Source of the DNA: Phycisphaeraceae bacterium
GTDB taxonomy: Bacteria; Planctomycetota; Phycisphaerae; Phycisphaerales; Phycisphaeraceae
NCBI GenBank assembly: GCA_040222855.1
Contig: JAVKCD010000019.1
Location: 728,912 to 792,911 of the forward strand
DNA: 64,000 bases
Direction of reading: 5' to 3'
Shown here: piece after piece, positions 52,230-59,897 of the stretch
How the letters are laid out: every line of letters starts with the position of its first letter
Position numbering within the stretch: position 1 is the stretch's first letter
Position numbers and translations under genes: made by a program
The notes under the pieces: generated by a model
Told to the model about the DNA's origin: nothing
Seen by the model: the letters and a program-made list of their open reading frames with translations, nothing else
The model's database searches: none

Positions 52230-52784
52230 TCAGGCGGCGTTCTTGACGGCCCGGTCGATCGCCTTGAGCTCGACGGTGTCGAAGAGGCGTTCAAGGTCGA
52301 GGAGGATGAGCAGGCGGTCCTGGAGTTTGCCAACGCCCTGGACGTAATCGCTGCCGATGCCGGTGGCCATCGTTGGGGCAGGCTCGACGATATCGGAGCT
52401 GATGCGCAGGACCTCGTTGACGCTATCGACCGTGAATCCGAGAACTCGGTTTTCGACTTCGACAACGATGATGCGCGAGTCGGCGGTGTTCTCGAGAACG
52501 GGCATACCGAAGCGCTTGCGCAGGTCGATGACGGGGATGATTTTGCCACGGAGGTTGATCACACCCTCGACGTAGGACGGGCTCTGAGGAACCTTGGTGA
52601 TCTGCATCATGCGATTGATTTCCTGAACGCTCAGGATCGAGACCGCGTACTCTTCCTCGCCTACGACGAAGCTCACGAGCTGGAGCAGCTCGTTGTCGTT
52701 GTTGCTGGATGCCTTGTGTTTTTCGGCCTCGGCGATTTTCTGGGTGATCTCGGCGGTTTGTTCTTCTGCGGTGAGGGTGGTCAT
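52230..52784 (-). CDS. cheW: Chemotaxis coupling protein CheW
   Basis: 184 residues from the ATG at 52784. After a charged N-terminal tail (about 1-33) the CheW fold begins with LLQLVSFVVGEEEYAVSILSVQEINRM and includes VPQSPSYVEGVINLRGKIIPVIDLRKRFG, VVEVENRVLGFTVDSVNEVLRI and LLILLDLERLF. It links CheA to chemoreceptors. It is the first gene of the seven-gene unit cheW-cheR-cheA-cheX-cheY-DUF342-cheB. Confidence 0.94.
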   Translation of the reverse strand: MTTLTAEEQTAEITQKIAEAEKHKASSNNDNELLQLVSFVVGEEEYAVSILSVQEINRMMQITKVPQSPSYVEGVINLRGKIIPVIDLRKRFGMPVLENTADSRIIVVEVENRVLGFTVDSVNEVLRISSDIVEPAPTMATGIGSDYVQGVGKLQDRLLILLDLERLFDTVELKAIDRAVKNAA

Positions 52785-52976
52785 GCGGTTTCTCCGTCCG
52801 ATAGGCGAGAGGGCATCGATCCGCGCGGTGCGGGGATGCAAAGCTATCGTCGGTGGGTCAGGCAGATGGCTTTAGATGCATGAAGTATGGAGTGGGTAAT
52901 CGCCAAAGCGGCCTAGCCGATATGGACGGGGCTGCTGCGTTGTAGGTGTTGTGATTCCCCCAGATTCCGGACGGAC

Positions 52977-54056
52977 TTACACCGCCGGCTCGTCGTCGCC
53001 GGTGTAGCGGAGGGTGTCTGGCGGGATGATGCTTTGGCGAATGATGCGGTCGCCGTGGTGCTGCCTCTTGTGCGCGTAGAGGGCGGCGTCGGCGCGAGCG
53101 AGGAGTTGCTCGCCGTTGCGTGAGCCCGAGCCGTAGAGGGTGGCGACGCCGGTGCTGACGCCTGTGTCGATGTGGTGCCCGTGTCGGAGCATCTGGGCTC
53201 GGCAGGCGAGCGCAAACTCGGTCTGGATACGTTCGGCGACGGCCTCCGCGGTGCTCAGTTCGGTCTCCGGCATGAGCAGGACGAACTCGTCGCCGCCCAG
53301 TCGACCTGCACAATCGGATCTCCGACTGTTGGCTCGCAGGACACGCGCGAGTTCGCGGAGCACCAGGTCGCCAAAGGCATGCCCCGCAGTATCGTTGAGC
53401 TGCTTGAAATCGTTGAGGTCCATCATCAGGCAGGCGATGTCGCGACCGTAGCGTTGTGCCTCGGCGACCCCGCGTTCGAGGGCTTCACCAAGGGCTCGGC
53501 GGTTGGCCAGCCCGGTGAGGTGATCGGTAGCGGCGACGGTTTCCAGCTTCGAGACGGCCTCTTCGAGCTGCTGATTCTTGAGTCGGACCTGCGTGAGTGT
53601 GGTGCGTAGCTGAGCCTGCAGGTTGTGGTTGTCCTGGCGGATGTTGTGTTGCTGGATGTTCTTTTCGATGATCGTGGGCAGCAGGTCGGCGATGTGATCG
53701 GTGCGGACGATGAAGTCGTAGGCACCATCTCGGATGACATCAGACGCGTGGTGGCTCTCGTCGTTGTTGGCGAGGATGACCACGGGCACATCACGACGGA
53801 GCAGTTCCCAGCCATCGACGAGCTCGACGCCTTCGCCATCGGGGAGGGTAAGGGCTGAGATAACCAGATCGGCATCTTGACCGAGGACCAGGGCTTCTTC
53901 GATGGTCATCGCGGTACGGACTGTCCAGTTGGGACGCGCCACGCGGAGGCTCTCGGCCCAGGCGGTGACCTCGGCCTGGTCACCCTCAACCAGCAGAACC
54001 CGCCAGCCCACAGGGCAGGAAGGTGCTGGCGTCTGGATCCCGGGCGAATCGGTCAT
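52977..54056 (-). CDS. Diguanylate cyclase with degenerate receiver domain
   Basis: 359 residues from the ATG at 54056 (GGAGAG upstream). N-terminal receiver-like domain: LLVEGD in place of the acidic pocket, and VISALTLPDG where the phospho-acceptor Asp is Ala, so phosphorylation is unlikely. A coiled coil links to a GGDEF domain (about 185-340) with ATDHLTGLANRRALG, LGGDEF (about 252) and an inhibitory RxxD site (RRSD) five residues before GGDEF. It makes cyclic di-GMP. It is encoded upstream of cheW with a 192-base gap, divergent from tsaC. Confidence 0.87.
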   Translation of the reverse strand: MTDSPGIQTPAPSCPVGWRVLLVEGDQAEVTAWAESLRVARPNWTVRTAMTIEEALVLGQDADLVISALTLPDGEGVELVDGWELLRRDVPVVILANNDESHHASDVIRDGAYDFIVRTDHIADLLPTIIEKNIQQHNIRQDNHNLQAQLRTTLTQVRLKNQQLEEAVSKLETVAATDHLTGLANRRALGEALERGVAEAQRYGRDIACLMMDLNDFKQLNDTAGHAFGDLVLRELARVLRANSRRSDCAGRLGGDEFVLLMPETELSTAEAVAERIQTEFALACRAQMLRHGHHIDTGVSTGVATLYGSGSRNGEQLLARADAALYAHKRQHHGDRIIRQSIIPPDTLRYTGDDEPAV

Positions 54057-54208
54057 ACTCTCTCCGAGGCAACGAGGGTCCGCTTTCGTTAATGGAGCAT
54101 CGGCGGATCGCGGAGCCGACTTGACCGGCATATCCGGACCCGGTGGCTGATGAGGCCTTTGCACCCTGAGCGCCCGCGTGGGATGCGGGAAGTCGGTAGC
54201 TTGATCTG

Positions 54209-55234
54209 ATGGCCTCATCTGCTCTCCAAAAGCCCGACGCGGCATCGATCCGGCGTGCCGCAGCCCACCTGGCTGCGGGCGGGCTGGTCGGGATGCCCAC
54301 CGAGACGGTTTACGGCTTGGCGGCTTCGGCGTTCGACGAAAGGGCGGTCGCGGCGGTTTTTCGAGTCAAGCGGCGACCCCGCTTCGACCCGTTGATTGTC
54401 CATGTAGAGAGTCCTGAGCAGGCCGGGTCGCTGGTGACGGCGTGGCCGGAGGCCGCTCAGCGGCTCGCAGAGCGGTTCTGGCCGGGCCCGCTGACGCTGG
54501 TGTTGCCCAAGCACGAATCGGTCCCGGACCTGGTGACCGCAGGCCTGGACTCGGTGGCGGTGAGGTCCCCCGATCACCCGGTGGCCTTGGCGTTAATTCA
54601 GGCGTTGAACGGGCCGATCGCCGCGCCGAGTGCCAATCGTTTTGGCGGAATCAGCCCAACCCTGGCCGAGCATGTGGTGGAGGAGTTGGGAGATGAGGTG
54701 GGTCTGATTCTCGATGCGGGGCCGTGCAGCAGGGGGGTGGAGTCGACGGTGGTCAGCCTTCTTGGCGAGCGGGCGGTGCTGCTGCGTCCGGGTGCGTTGG
54801 CTGTGGAAGCGATCGAGGGGGTGATTGGCCAGGTGGTTATCCCGGAACAAGAGTCCGATAACCCTTCGACTGCTCAGGCGTCGCCGGGGAGGCTGGAGAG
54901 GCACTATGCCCCAGGGACGCCGATGCTGCTCTATATAAAGACTCTGCCCGAGCCTGAGGCGATGCACCAAGCCGCTACCGCGGGGCGTGCGGAGCGGGTC
55001 GGCCTGCTGACATTGGGGCCGGACACTCTGGCGGAGTCTGCTTTTTCGTGGTCCGAGCGGGTCTGCCTGAGCGACTCGGCTGACATGGAGGAGGCTGCTG
55101 CGGGCCTGTTTGCGGCGTTGCGGCGTCTCGACCAAGCGAGTTTGGACCTGATCGTCGCTCAGAGCCCTCGGGAGCAAGGCGGTTTAGGGGCCGCCATCGC
55201 CGATCGGCTGCGTCGTGGGGCGGTGCGGGGCTGA
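54209..55234 (+). CDS. tsaC: L-threonylcarbamoyladenylate synthase (Sua5 type)
   Basis: 341 residues. The YrdC domain (about 12-205) has GGLVGMPTETVYGLAASAF, KRRPRFDPLIVHV, RFWPGPLTLVLPK, APSANRFGGISPT and GVESTVVSL. The C-terminal Sua5 domain (about 225-341) begins with SPGRLERHYAPGTPML. It makes threonylcarbamoyl-AMP for the t6A modification of ANN-decoding tRNAs. The stop codon lies in a small stem GCTGATTT/AAATCAGC (55230-55250). Confidence 0.92.
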   Translation: MASSALQKPDAASIRRAAAHLAAGGLVGMPTETVYGLAASAFDERAVAAVFRVKRRPRFDPLIVHVESPEQAGSLVTAWPEAAQRLAERFWPGPLTLVLPKHESVPDLVTAGLDSVAVRSPDHPVALALIQALNGPIAAPSANRFGGISPTLAEHVVEELGDEVGLILDAGPCSRGVESTVVSLLGERAVLLRPGALAVEAIEGVIGQVVIPEQESDNPSTAQASPGRLERHYAPGTPMLLYIKTLPEPEAMHQAATAGRAERVGLLTLGPDTLAESAFSWSERVCLSDSADMEEAAAGLFAALRRLDQASLDLIVAQSPREQGGLGAAIADRLRRGAVRG

Positions 55235-55261
55235 TTTTTTTGAAATCAGCAGATAATCTCA

Positions 55262-55289
55262 TTGACAAGACTCAATACTCCGATATCTT
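55262..55289 (+). promoter_or_regulatory. Sigma-70-type promoter upstream of the candidate RNA
   Basis: TTGACA at 55262-55267, a 16-base spacer, and TATCTT at 55284-55289. The -35 is a perfect match and the -10 is 4 of 6. The expected start is near 55296, about 290 bases before the ATPase gene, so it makes a long leader or a separate RNA. Confidence 0.65.
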
Positions 55290-55295
55290 TAATAG

Positions 55296-55536
55296 CGAAG
55301 TCGGAGACAAACCCGGCTTCGAATCAACCCCCTCGGCGTAGACCGGGCCCGCAGCAGAACACTAATGACGGGCGGGCGCACTGAGGGGGGCTTTGACAAT
55401 CAGGGTCCTCGGAGCACGTCGCGGCCACGTTCGTCTTCCCGACAGCCCCAATCCTTTCGGTCGATTCCCTCACCCCAAGGCCCGGTGCTCCAACCCAGTG
55501 TCTCAACCGCCGACTCCCAATAGGGGCCGGCGGTTG
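55296..55536 (+). ncRNA. Candidate structured RNA or long riboregulator leader
   Basis: Several long pairings can be drawn: closing stem AGTCGG (55299-55304) with CCGACT (55510-55515); hairpin A CCCCCTC (55328-55334) with GAGGGGG near 55383-55390, enclosing GCCCGC/GCGGGC; hairpin B GGGT and GGAGCAC (55403-55417) with GTGCTCC and ACCC (55485-55496); and AACCGCCG (55505-55512) with CGGCGGTT (55528-55535). The last overlaps the closing stem, so the two are mutually exclusive, as in a switch. It does not fit 6S, SRP, RNase P, tmRNA or the metal riboswitches I know. The downstream gene is a metal-transport ATPase. Confidence 0.45.
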
Positions 55537-55582
55537 TCGTTTGGGAGGTGGGTGGTGACGCGGGGGCGGAAAAATATTTGTC

Positions 55583-57625
55583 ATGGTGGGCTATCATGCG
55601 GGCATGGCACACGACTTTGTTAAAGACCAGTTCCATCTCGACGCTGCGGGTGGCCGCCTTGGCTTCCAGATCATGCTCACGCTGCTTGGCGGGACGCTGC
55701 TGATTGCGGCGAGCGTGGCGCTGCTGCTGTTTGAGAATCACGACACGTCCAGGCTGGTGGCGGCGATTGCGACGATCCTGCTCGCGGGCCCGCTGGTGTG
55801 GACGGCGGTCAAGGAGATCATGCACGGGCACATGCACATGAACGAGCTGGTAGCGCTCGCGGTGCTGGCCGCGTTCGCGACGGGCGAGTACATCGAGGCG
55901 GGTGCGATCGCGTTTTTCATGATCATCTCGGTGCTGATCGAGAACCGGACGGCGTTGGGTGCTCAGAAGTCGATCGAGGAGCTGGTGCGGATTACGCCCA
56001 CGCGTGCGTTCCGGCTCACTGATGGCAACGAGCAGGAGGTTGATGCGTCGTCGCTGGCGCCCGGCGATGTGGTGCGGGTTCGTCCGGGTGACAACGTCCC
56101 CGCGGACGGCATTATTCTTCGCGGGGCTTCGACGATCGATCAGGCCAACATCACGGGTGAGTCGATCCCTGCCGAGAAGGCCGAGGGTGATGAGGTTTAC
56201 TCGGGCACGATCAACCTGACGGGCTTGATGGAGATCCGGGTGTCGTCAGCGGGTGAGGATACGACGCTGGGGCGGGTCAAGGAGATGATTCTGCAGGCCG
56301 AGCAGACCAAGGCTCCGTTCATGCGGATGATCGATCGGTATGCGTCTTGGTATACGCCGACGGTGCTGATGCTGGTGTTTATTGTGTGGTTTTTCCGGAG
56401 TCAGACGGACCCGCAGGACGCGGCGGAGCGAGCGATCTCGATGCTGGTGATCGCGTGCCCGTGTGCGTTGATTCTGGCGACGCCTACGGCGATGGTGGCT
56501 GCGCTATCGGCTGCTGCCCGGCTGGGTGTGCTGGTGAAGTCGGTGGTGAATCTGGAGACGGCGCGGACGCTGACGTCGATTATTTTTGACAAGACCGGGA
56601 CGCTGACGACGGGGTCGCTGGAGGTTTCGCGGCTGGCTCCTGCGGAAGGTGTTGAGGCGGCGGACCTGCTGCGTTCGGCGGCGTCTGCGGAGCAGAACTC
56701 GCGTCACCCGGTGGCTCGGGCGGTGTTTGGTGTGGCGCGCAAGGCGAAGCTGAATCTCGCGGAGCCGGCGGAGTTTCAGGAAGTGGCGGGCAAGGGTGTG
56801 CGGGCCAAGCTCGATGACGGCTGGGTGCTGGTCGGTCGGGCGACGTGGCTGAATGAAGAGCAGATTGATGACCACGCGCGGACGCTGGCGAATGAGGTCT
56901 CGGTGAATCCTGAGACCGAGGGATTGTCGGTGTTGTGTGTGGTGAAGGATGGCCGGTTCCTGGGCTGGATCGGGCTGGCGGACAACACGCGGCCGGAGGC
57001 GCAGCAGGCGGTGGATCACCTGCGAGACCTGGGGATCAAGCGGATGGTGATGTGTACGGGTGACCGGGAGTCGGTGGCCAAGCGCGTCGCGGCGCAGTTG
57101 AGTACGGAGTATCAGGCTGAGGTGCTGCCGGGGCAGAAGCTCGAGCTGGTTGATGAGTTGAAGGGGCGGGGTCATCGCGTGGCGATGGTGGGTGATGGCG
57201 TCAATGATGCGCCGGCGCTGGCTGCGGGCGATATTTCGATCGCGATGGGGGCGGCGGGGTCGGACGTGGCGATTCACTCGGCGTCGATCGTGATCAACAA
57301 CAACAACCTCAACCGGATCCCGTTTTTGATCGAGTTGAGCCGTAAGACTTATGCGGTGGTGATGCAGAATGTTGCGCTGGGTGGCGGGTTTATCATCATC
57401 TTCCTGGCGTTGGCGGCGATGGGTTACATCACGCCGATCCTTGCTGCGGTGCTGCATGTGGTGAGTTCGCTGGTGGTGATCTTCAACTCGGCGCGGCTGG
57501 TGCGGTGCGGGGAGGAGATCGAGGCGAATGAGGCGAAGGCGTTGGCGGCGGTGAAGCCTGCGACGCCGAAGCGGTCTGCGGCTTCGGGTGGGCCGGGTGC
57601 GGCGGGTGGTCTTGTGCCGGCTTGA
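55583..57625 (+). CDS. Heavy-metal P1B-type ATPase
   Basis: 680 residues; a second possible start is the ATG at 55604. There is no N-terminal metal-binding (HMA) domain. Membrane and catalytic motifs are clear: the actuator loop ITGESIPAEK (about 190-200), metal-site IACPCALILATPTA (CPC, about 290), DKTGT (about 335), the HP motif NSRHPVARAV, and MVGDGVNDAPALAAGDI. The last helices have HVVSSLVVIFNSARL. It probably exports Zn2+, Cd2+, Pb2+ or Cu+, the CPC motif not deciding between them. The long structured leader could provide metal control. Confidence 0.88.
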   Translation: MVGYHAGMAHDFVKDQFHLDAAGGRLGFQIMLTLLGGTLLIAASVALLLFENHDTSRLVAAIATILLAGPLVWTAVKEIMHGHMHMNELVALAVLAAFATGEYIEAGAIAFFMIISVLIENRTALGAQKSIEELVRITPTRAFRLTDGNEQEVDASSLAPGDVVRVRPGDNVPADGIILRGASTIDQANITGESIPAEKAEGDEVYSGTINLTGLMEIRVSSAGEDTTLGRVKEMILQAEQTKAPFMRMIDRYASWYTPTVLMLVFIVWFFRSQTDPQDAAERAISMLVIACPCALILATPTAMVAALSAAARLGVLVKSVVNLETARTLTSIIFDKTGTLTTGSLEVSRLAPAEGVEAADLLRSAASAEQNSRHPVARAVFGVARKAKLNLAEPAEFQEVAGKGVRAKLDDGWVLVGRATWLNEEQIDDHARTLANEVSVNPETEGLSVLCVVKDGRFLGWIGLADNTRPEAQQAVDHLRDLGIKRMVMCTGDRESVAKRVAAQLSTEYQAEVLPGQKLELVDELKGRGHRVAMVGDGVNDAPALAAGDISIAMGAAGSDVAIHSASIVINNNNLNRIPFLIELSRKTYAVVMQNVALGGGFIIIFLALAAMGYITPILAAVLHVVSSLVVIFNSARLVRCGEEIEANEAKALAAVKPATPKRSAASGGPGAAGGLVPA

Positions 57626-57896
57626 GTGGGTGTGCGCATGGCTGGATTTGCGTGAAAGGGTTGGATTGGGGGTGTGTGAAGTGGGCTGGTGGAGTCTGAG
57701 GAAGGTTTGGGGGCGGGTGATGTTGCGGTGAGAGGGTGTTGAACGTGTTGTTATCGGGTATTTTTGGGTCGTAATCTGCGATCAAAGGGCGTTGAAACGA
57801 CGTGAAGGGGGTTGAAACGTAGGTGGTTTGTGCGCATGGGGCGGGTTTGGGCGCACGGGGGTAGGGGAGGTCGTGAGCATCTGGGGGGGGTACGCG
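57626..57896. other. G/T-rich intergenic region between ATPase and lipoprotein genes
   Basis: 271 bases between convergent genes. The sequence is strongly G/T-biased on the plus strand. Short repeats are seen (GTGCGCATGG near 57634 and 57829; GTTGAAACG near 57790 and 57810). No gene, and no clear terminator with T-run. Confidence 0.4.
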
Positions 57897-59207
57897 CTAT
57901 GGCTGGGGGACTGGCTGTTTGATGCCTGGGGTGGTGAAGGAGCGAGAGACGATGTCGAGGTCTTTGAGACCCCCGTCGTCAGCTTGATCGGGGCCGATGG
58001 AGTAGATGGTGATGCCGTGCGGGGCGGTGGTGAGCTTGAGGAGGTGGCCGGGGTTGAAGGGGTCTTCGGGGATGGCGTCGAGGTAGTCGGGGGTGAGTTG
58101 GCCGAGGGCGGTGGGGAAGGTGTTGTGGTCGAGGCGGTAGCGGTCGGCGGCGAGGGCGGTGAGGGTGGCGCGGCGTTTTGCTCGAGCCTGTTGGAGGGCG
58201 TTGTAGTTAAGGAACATCAGATCATCTTCCGACCAATCATAGGGATCGGGGTCGATGCTGGTTCTTTCTTTGCTCAGTGTGTAGGCGGGTGTATTCATCC
58301 TGCTGTTGTCGTCGATGAACTTGGTGGCGGCTGTGAGCGCGTTGGCGTGGTGCCGTGTCTTGTTGGGGTCAGGCACGCTGGGCAGTTTGATGTAGTCTGA
58401 GAACACCTGCGTATTCCCTGAGAGGATCTCGTTGATTAAGACCCGTTCGGCGAGCATCGCTCGGGTGAAGCCTTCGGGCTCTGAGTCGGCATGGATCGCT
58501 GACGTGAGTCTGCCTAGTGACTGGCTAGATAAGGGAGTTATGGCCCGCAGCTCATCGAGAAGCTCGTAAGCATTAGCATCAAATCCGTTCCCGTACAGCA
58601 GACAGAGTATTTCGGGTGTCTGTTGTGTGTGATCCGCGAAACGAAAGATGGTGAGGACCATATCGGCGGCTCTTTCGGCTTGGTGCTCCGCGATATAGAC
58701 GTAAGCCTGTTCGGTGATCAGCCGGGTGGATCGTTTGAGGTTGGCAAGCCATGCCAAGACGACCACGTCGGTGGGCTCAGCCCGCGTGTAGTCGACGGGA
58801 ATTCTGAAGTGTGGCTGCTGGGAGGCTTTGACCAGAAGGTCGATGGTTCTCCGGTTGAGGTTTGTGTAGTCACGGGCGGCTGTCAGCAGGTCTCCTGAGA
58901 GCGGCTCACCGAGTCCCGGGACGTCGGTTACATAGTGCCAGCCCGTGGTCAGCATTCGATTTTCGAGTGCCTCATCCTTGACCCAGGCATCGAACGCCTG
59001 CTGGTAGATCTGCGCTGCGTTCTCGGCACCCTCCGGGAGAGCGGAGAAGGCGTTGAGGTCTTCGAAAGTGAGGGGTTCGCCTGCGGTGCGAATCTCATTT
59101 TGGATGCGGACGAGGTCGTCGTTGTGTGAGATACAGCCTGTATTGCAGGCGAACACGAAGAGGGTAGCTATGCAGAGTTTGCCGGTGCGGAGGGAGAGGA
59201 GGGGCAT
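57897..59207 (-). CDS. Putative lipoprotein with type II pseudopilin-like C-terminal region
   Basis: 436 residues. Signal with lipobox near FACNTGC (about 19-25). The body is helical (RSTRLITEQAYVYIAEHQAERAADMVLTIFRFADH). The last 100 residues show ALAADRYRLDHNTFPTALGQLTPDYLDAIPEDPFNPGHLLKL and IYSIGPDQADDGG, a pattern also found after the helix of planctomycete pseudopilin-like proteins. Function unknown; it may be a scaffold in the envelope. It is upstream of the repeat-rich region. Confidence 0.65.
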   Translation of the reverse strand: MPLLSLRTGKLCIATLFVFACNTGCISHNDDLVRIQNEIRTAGEPLTFEDLNAFSALPEGAENAAQIYQQAFDAWVKDEALENRMLTTGWHYVTDVPGLGEPLSGDLLTAARDYTNLNRRTIDLLVKASQQPHFRIPVDYTRAEPTDVVVLAWLANLKRSTRLITEQAYVYIAEHQAERAADMVLTIFRFADHTQQTPEILCLLYGNGFDANAYELLDELRAITPLSSQSLGRLTSAIHADSEPEGFTRAMLAERVLINEILSGNTQVFSDYIKLPSVPDPNKTRHHANALTAATKFIDDNSRMNTPAYTLSKERTSIDPDPYDWSEDDLMFLNYNALQQARAKRRATLTALAADRYRLDHNTFPTALGQLTPDYLDAIPEDPFNPGHLLKLTTAPHGITIYSIGPDQADDGGLKDLDIVSRSFTTPGIKQPVPQP

Positions 59208-59364
59208 GAGGCGTCCCTTCGGAAAGGTAGTTTGAGGGTAGATGGCGGGGTGGGGGGTGGCAAGAGTGAAGCCGGGCCGGCACGGCCCGGCTCACTGGGG
59301 GGGGGGATTGGTGGCGGTTGGGTTGAGGGAGGGGGGATGTTGTGGGGGGTTCCTTGTGGTGTGG

Positions 59365-59397
59365 GCACCCGGGGCTTGCGCCCTCGGGCTCGTTAGT
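59365..59397 (+). repeat. Hairpin repeat unit 1
   Basis: GCACCCGGGGCTTGCGCC is followed by CTCGGGCTCGTTAG. The CCCG/CGGG and GGC/GCC arms can pair around TTGC. Followed by GGAGGGGTTGTT. Confidence 0.55.
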
Positions 59398-59476
59398 AGG
59401 AGGGGTTGTTTAGGAGAGTGGTGGGTTGTGATGCTCGGGGTGTTGGTTGGTTGTGTTTTGTTGGCGAGGGGATGGG

Positions 59477-59506
59477 CCCGTGAGGCTTGCGCCTCGGGCT
59501 CGTGAC
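59477..59506 (+). repeat. Hairpin repeat unit 2
   Basis: CCCGTGAGGCTTGCGCCTC followed by GGGCTCGTGAC. GAGGC pairs with GCCTC and CCCG is matched by the GGGC of the tail. Confidence 0.55.
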
Positions 59507-59575
59507 ACGCTTGGTTTTGTTTAGAGAAGTGTGTTGTTGTTGAGTTGATTGGGTGTGCCAGAGGGTCGTAAGCGA

Positions 59576-59608
59576 GCACCGCCGGGCTTGCGCCCGGGGC
59601 TCGTTAGG
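59576..59608 (+). repeat. Hairpin repeat unit 3
   Basis: GCACCGCCGGGCTTGCGCCC followed by GGGGCTCGTTAGG. GGGC pairs with GCCC. Followed by GAGGGGTTGTT as in unit 1, so a larger repeat of about 60 bases is shared by units 1 and 3. Confidence 0.55.
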
Positions 59609-59696
59609 GAGGGGTTGTTAAGGGGGGGTGGCCCTGCTTCGTCGGGGCTTCGCAGGGTTTAGGGGTTGAGAGGGGATGAGACGGGCGAGGGGGGTT

Positions 59697-59725
59697 GGAC
59701 CCCAGGCTGACGCCATGGGGCTCGT
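59697..59725 (+). repeat. Hairpin repeat unit 4, divergent
   Basis: GGACCCCAGGCTGACGCCAT followed by GGGGCTCGT. The TTGC loop core is changed to TGAC, while the outer CCCC/GGGG pair and the CTCGT end are kept. Confidence 0.45.
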
Positions 59726-59780
59726 ATCGAGGGGGGGTGGGGCGTTGGTGGTTTGATCGTTCGGTGAAGAGGGTGGGACG

Positions 59781-59814
59781 GTGGGCCCCCACCCTTCCGG
59801 GTGGGGCTCGTTAA
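59781..59814 (+). repeat. Hairpin repeat unit 5, divergent
   Basis: GTGGGCCCCCACCCTTCCGG followed by GTGGGGCTCGTTAA. CCCCAC pairs with GTGGGG around CCTTCCGG; the GGGCTCGTTA end matches units 1 and 3. Confidence 0.5.
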
Positions 59815-59851
59815 GGCGTTTGTTGGTGTTGGCAGGGGGGAGGTTGAGGGG

Positions 59852-59888
59852 TCCTGGGGCTGGCTTTGCCGGACCCCGGCCACCCGGG
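59852..59888 (-). repeat. Second copy of the palindromic repeat found at 26804
   Basis: On the minus strand CCCCGGGTGGCCGGGGTCC followed by GGCAAAGCCAGCCCCAGGA. It shares GGGTGGCCGGGGTCC and the hairpin design with 26804-26840, with base changes on both arms that keep the stem. It lies next to the ABC-2 permease stop. Confidence 0.5.
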
Positions 59889-59897
59889 GTCAGAGGT

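Larger units (their letters stand above)
55235..55582 (+). other. Intergenic region between tsaC and the P-type ATPase
   Basis: 348 bases without a protein gene. A strong promoter and a candidate structured RNA lie inside it and are listed separately. From 55536 to 55582 a G-rich stretch and then GGCGGAAAAATATTTGTC lead to the ATPase start. The small stem over the tsaC stop (55230-55250) has its T-run inside the loop and is at best a weak terminator. Confidence 0.5.
59208..59897. repeat. Non-coding region with a cluster of hairpin repeats
   Basis: 690 bases without a gene, strongly G-rich. At least five related units with the core GGCTTGCGCC or similar and the end GGGCTCGT occur at about 59365, 59477, 59576, 59697 and 59781, spaced 84-121 bases. 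Each can form a hairpin. GGAGGGGTTGTT stretches follow two of them. A different palindrome, AGCCGGGCCGGCACGGCCCGGCT, begins the region near 59273. The last unit (59852-59888) is a copy of the 26804 repeat. Confidence 0.65.

Noticed and set aside
55310-55345. Permuted tmRNA or tRNA, suggested by CTTCGAATC
   Set aside because: No T-arm pairing of the correct length, no acceptor stem and no ALAA-type tag frame can be drawn.
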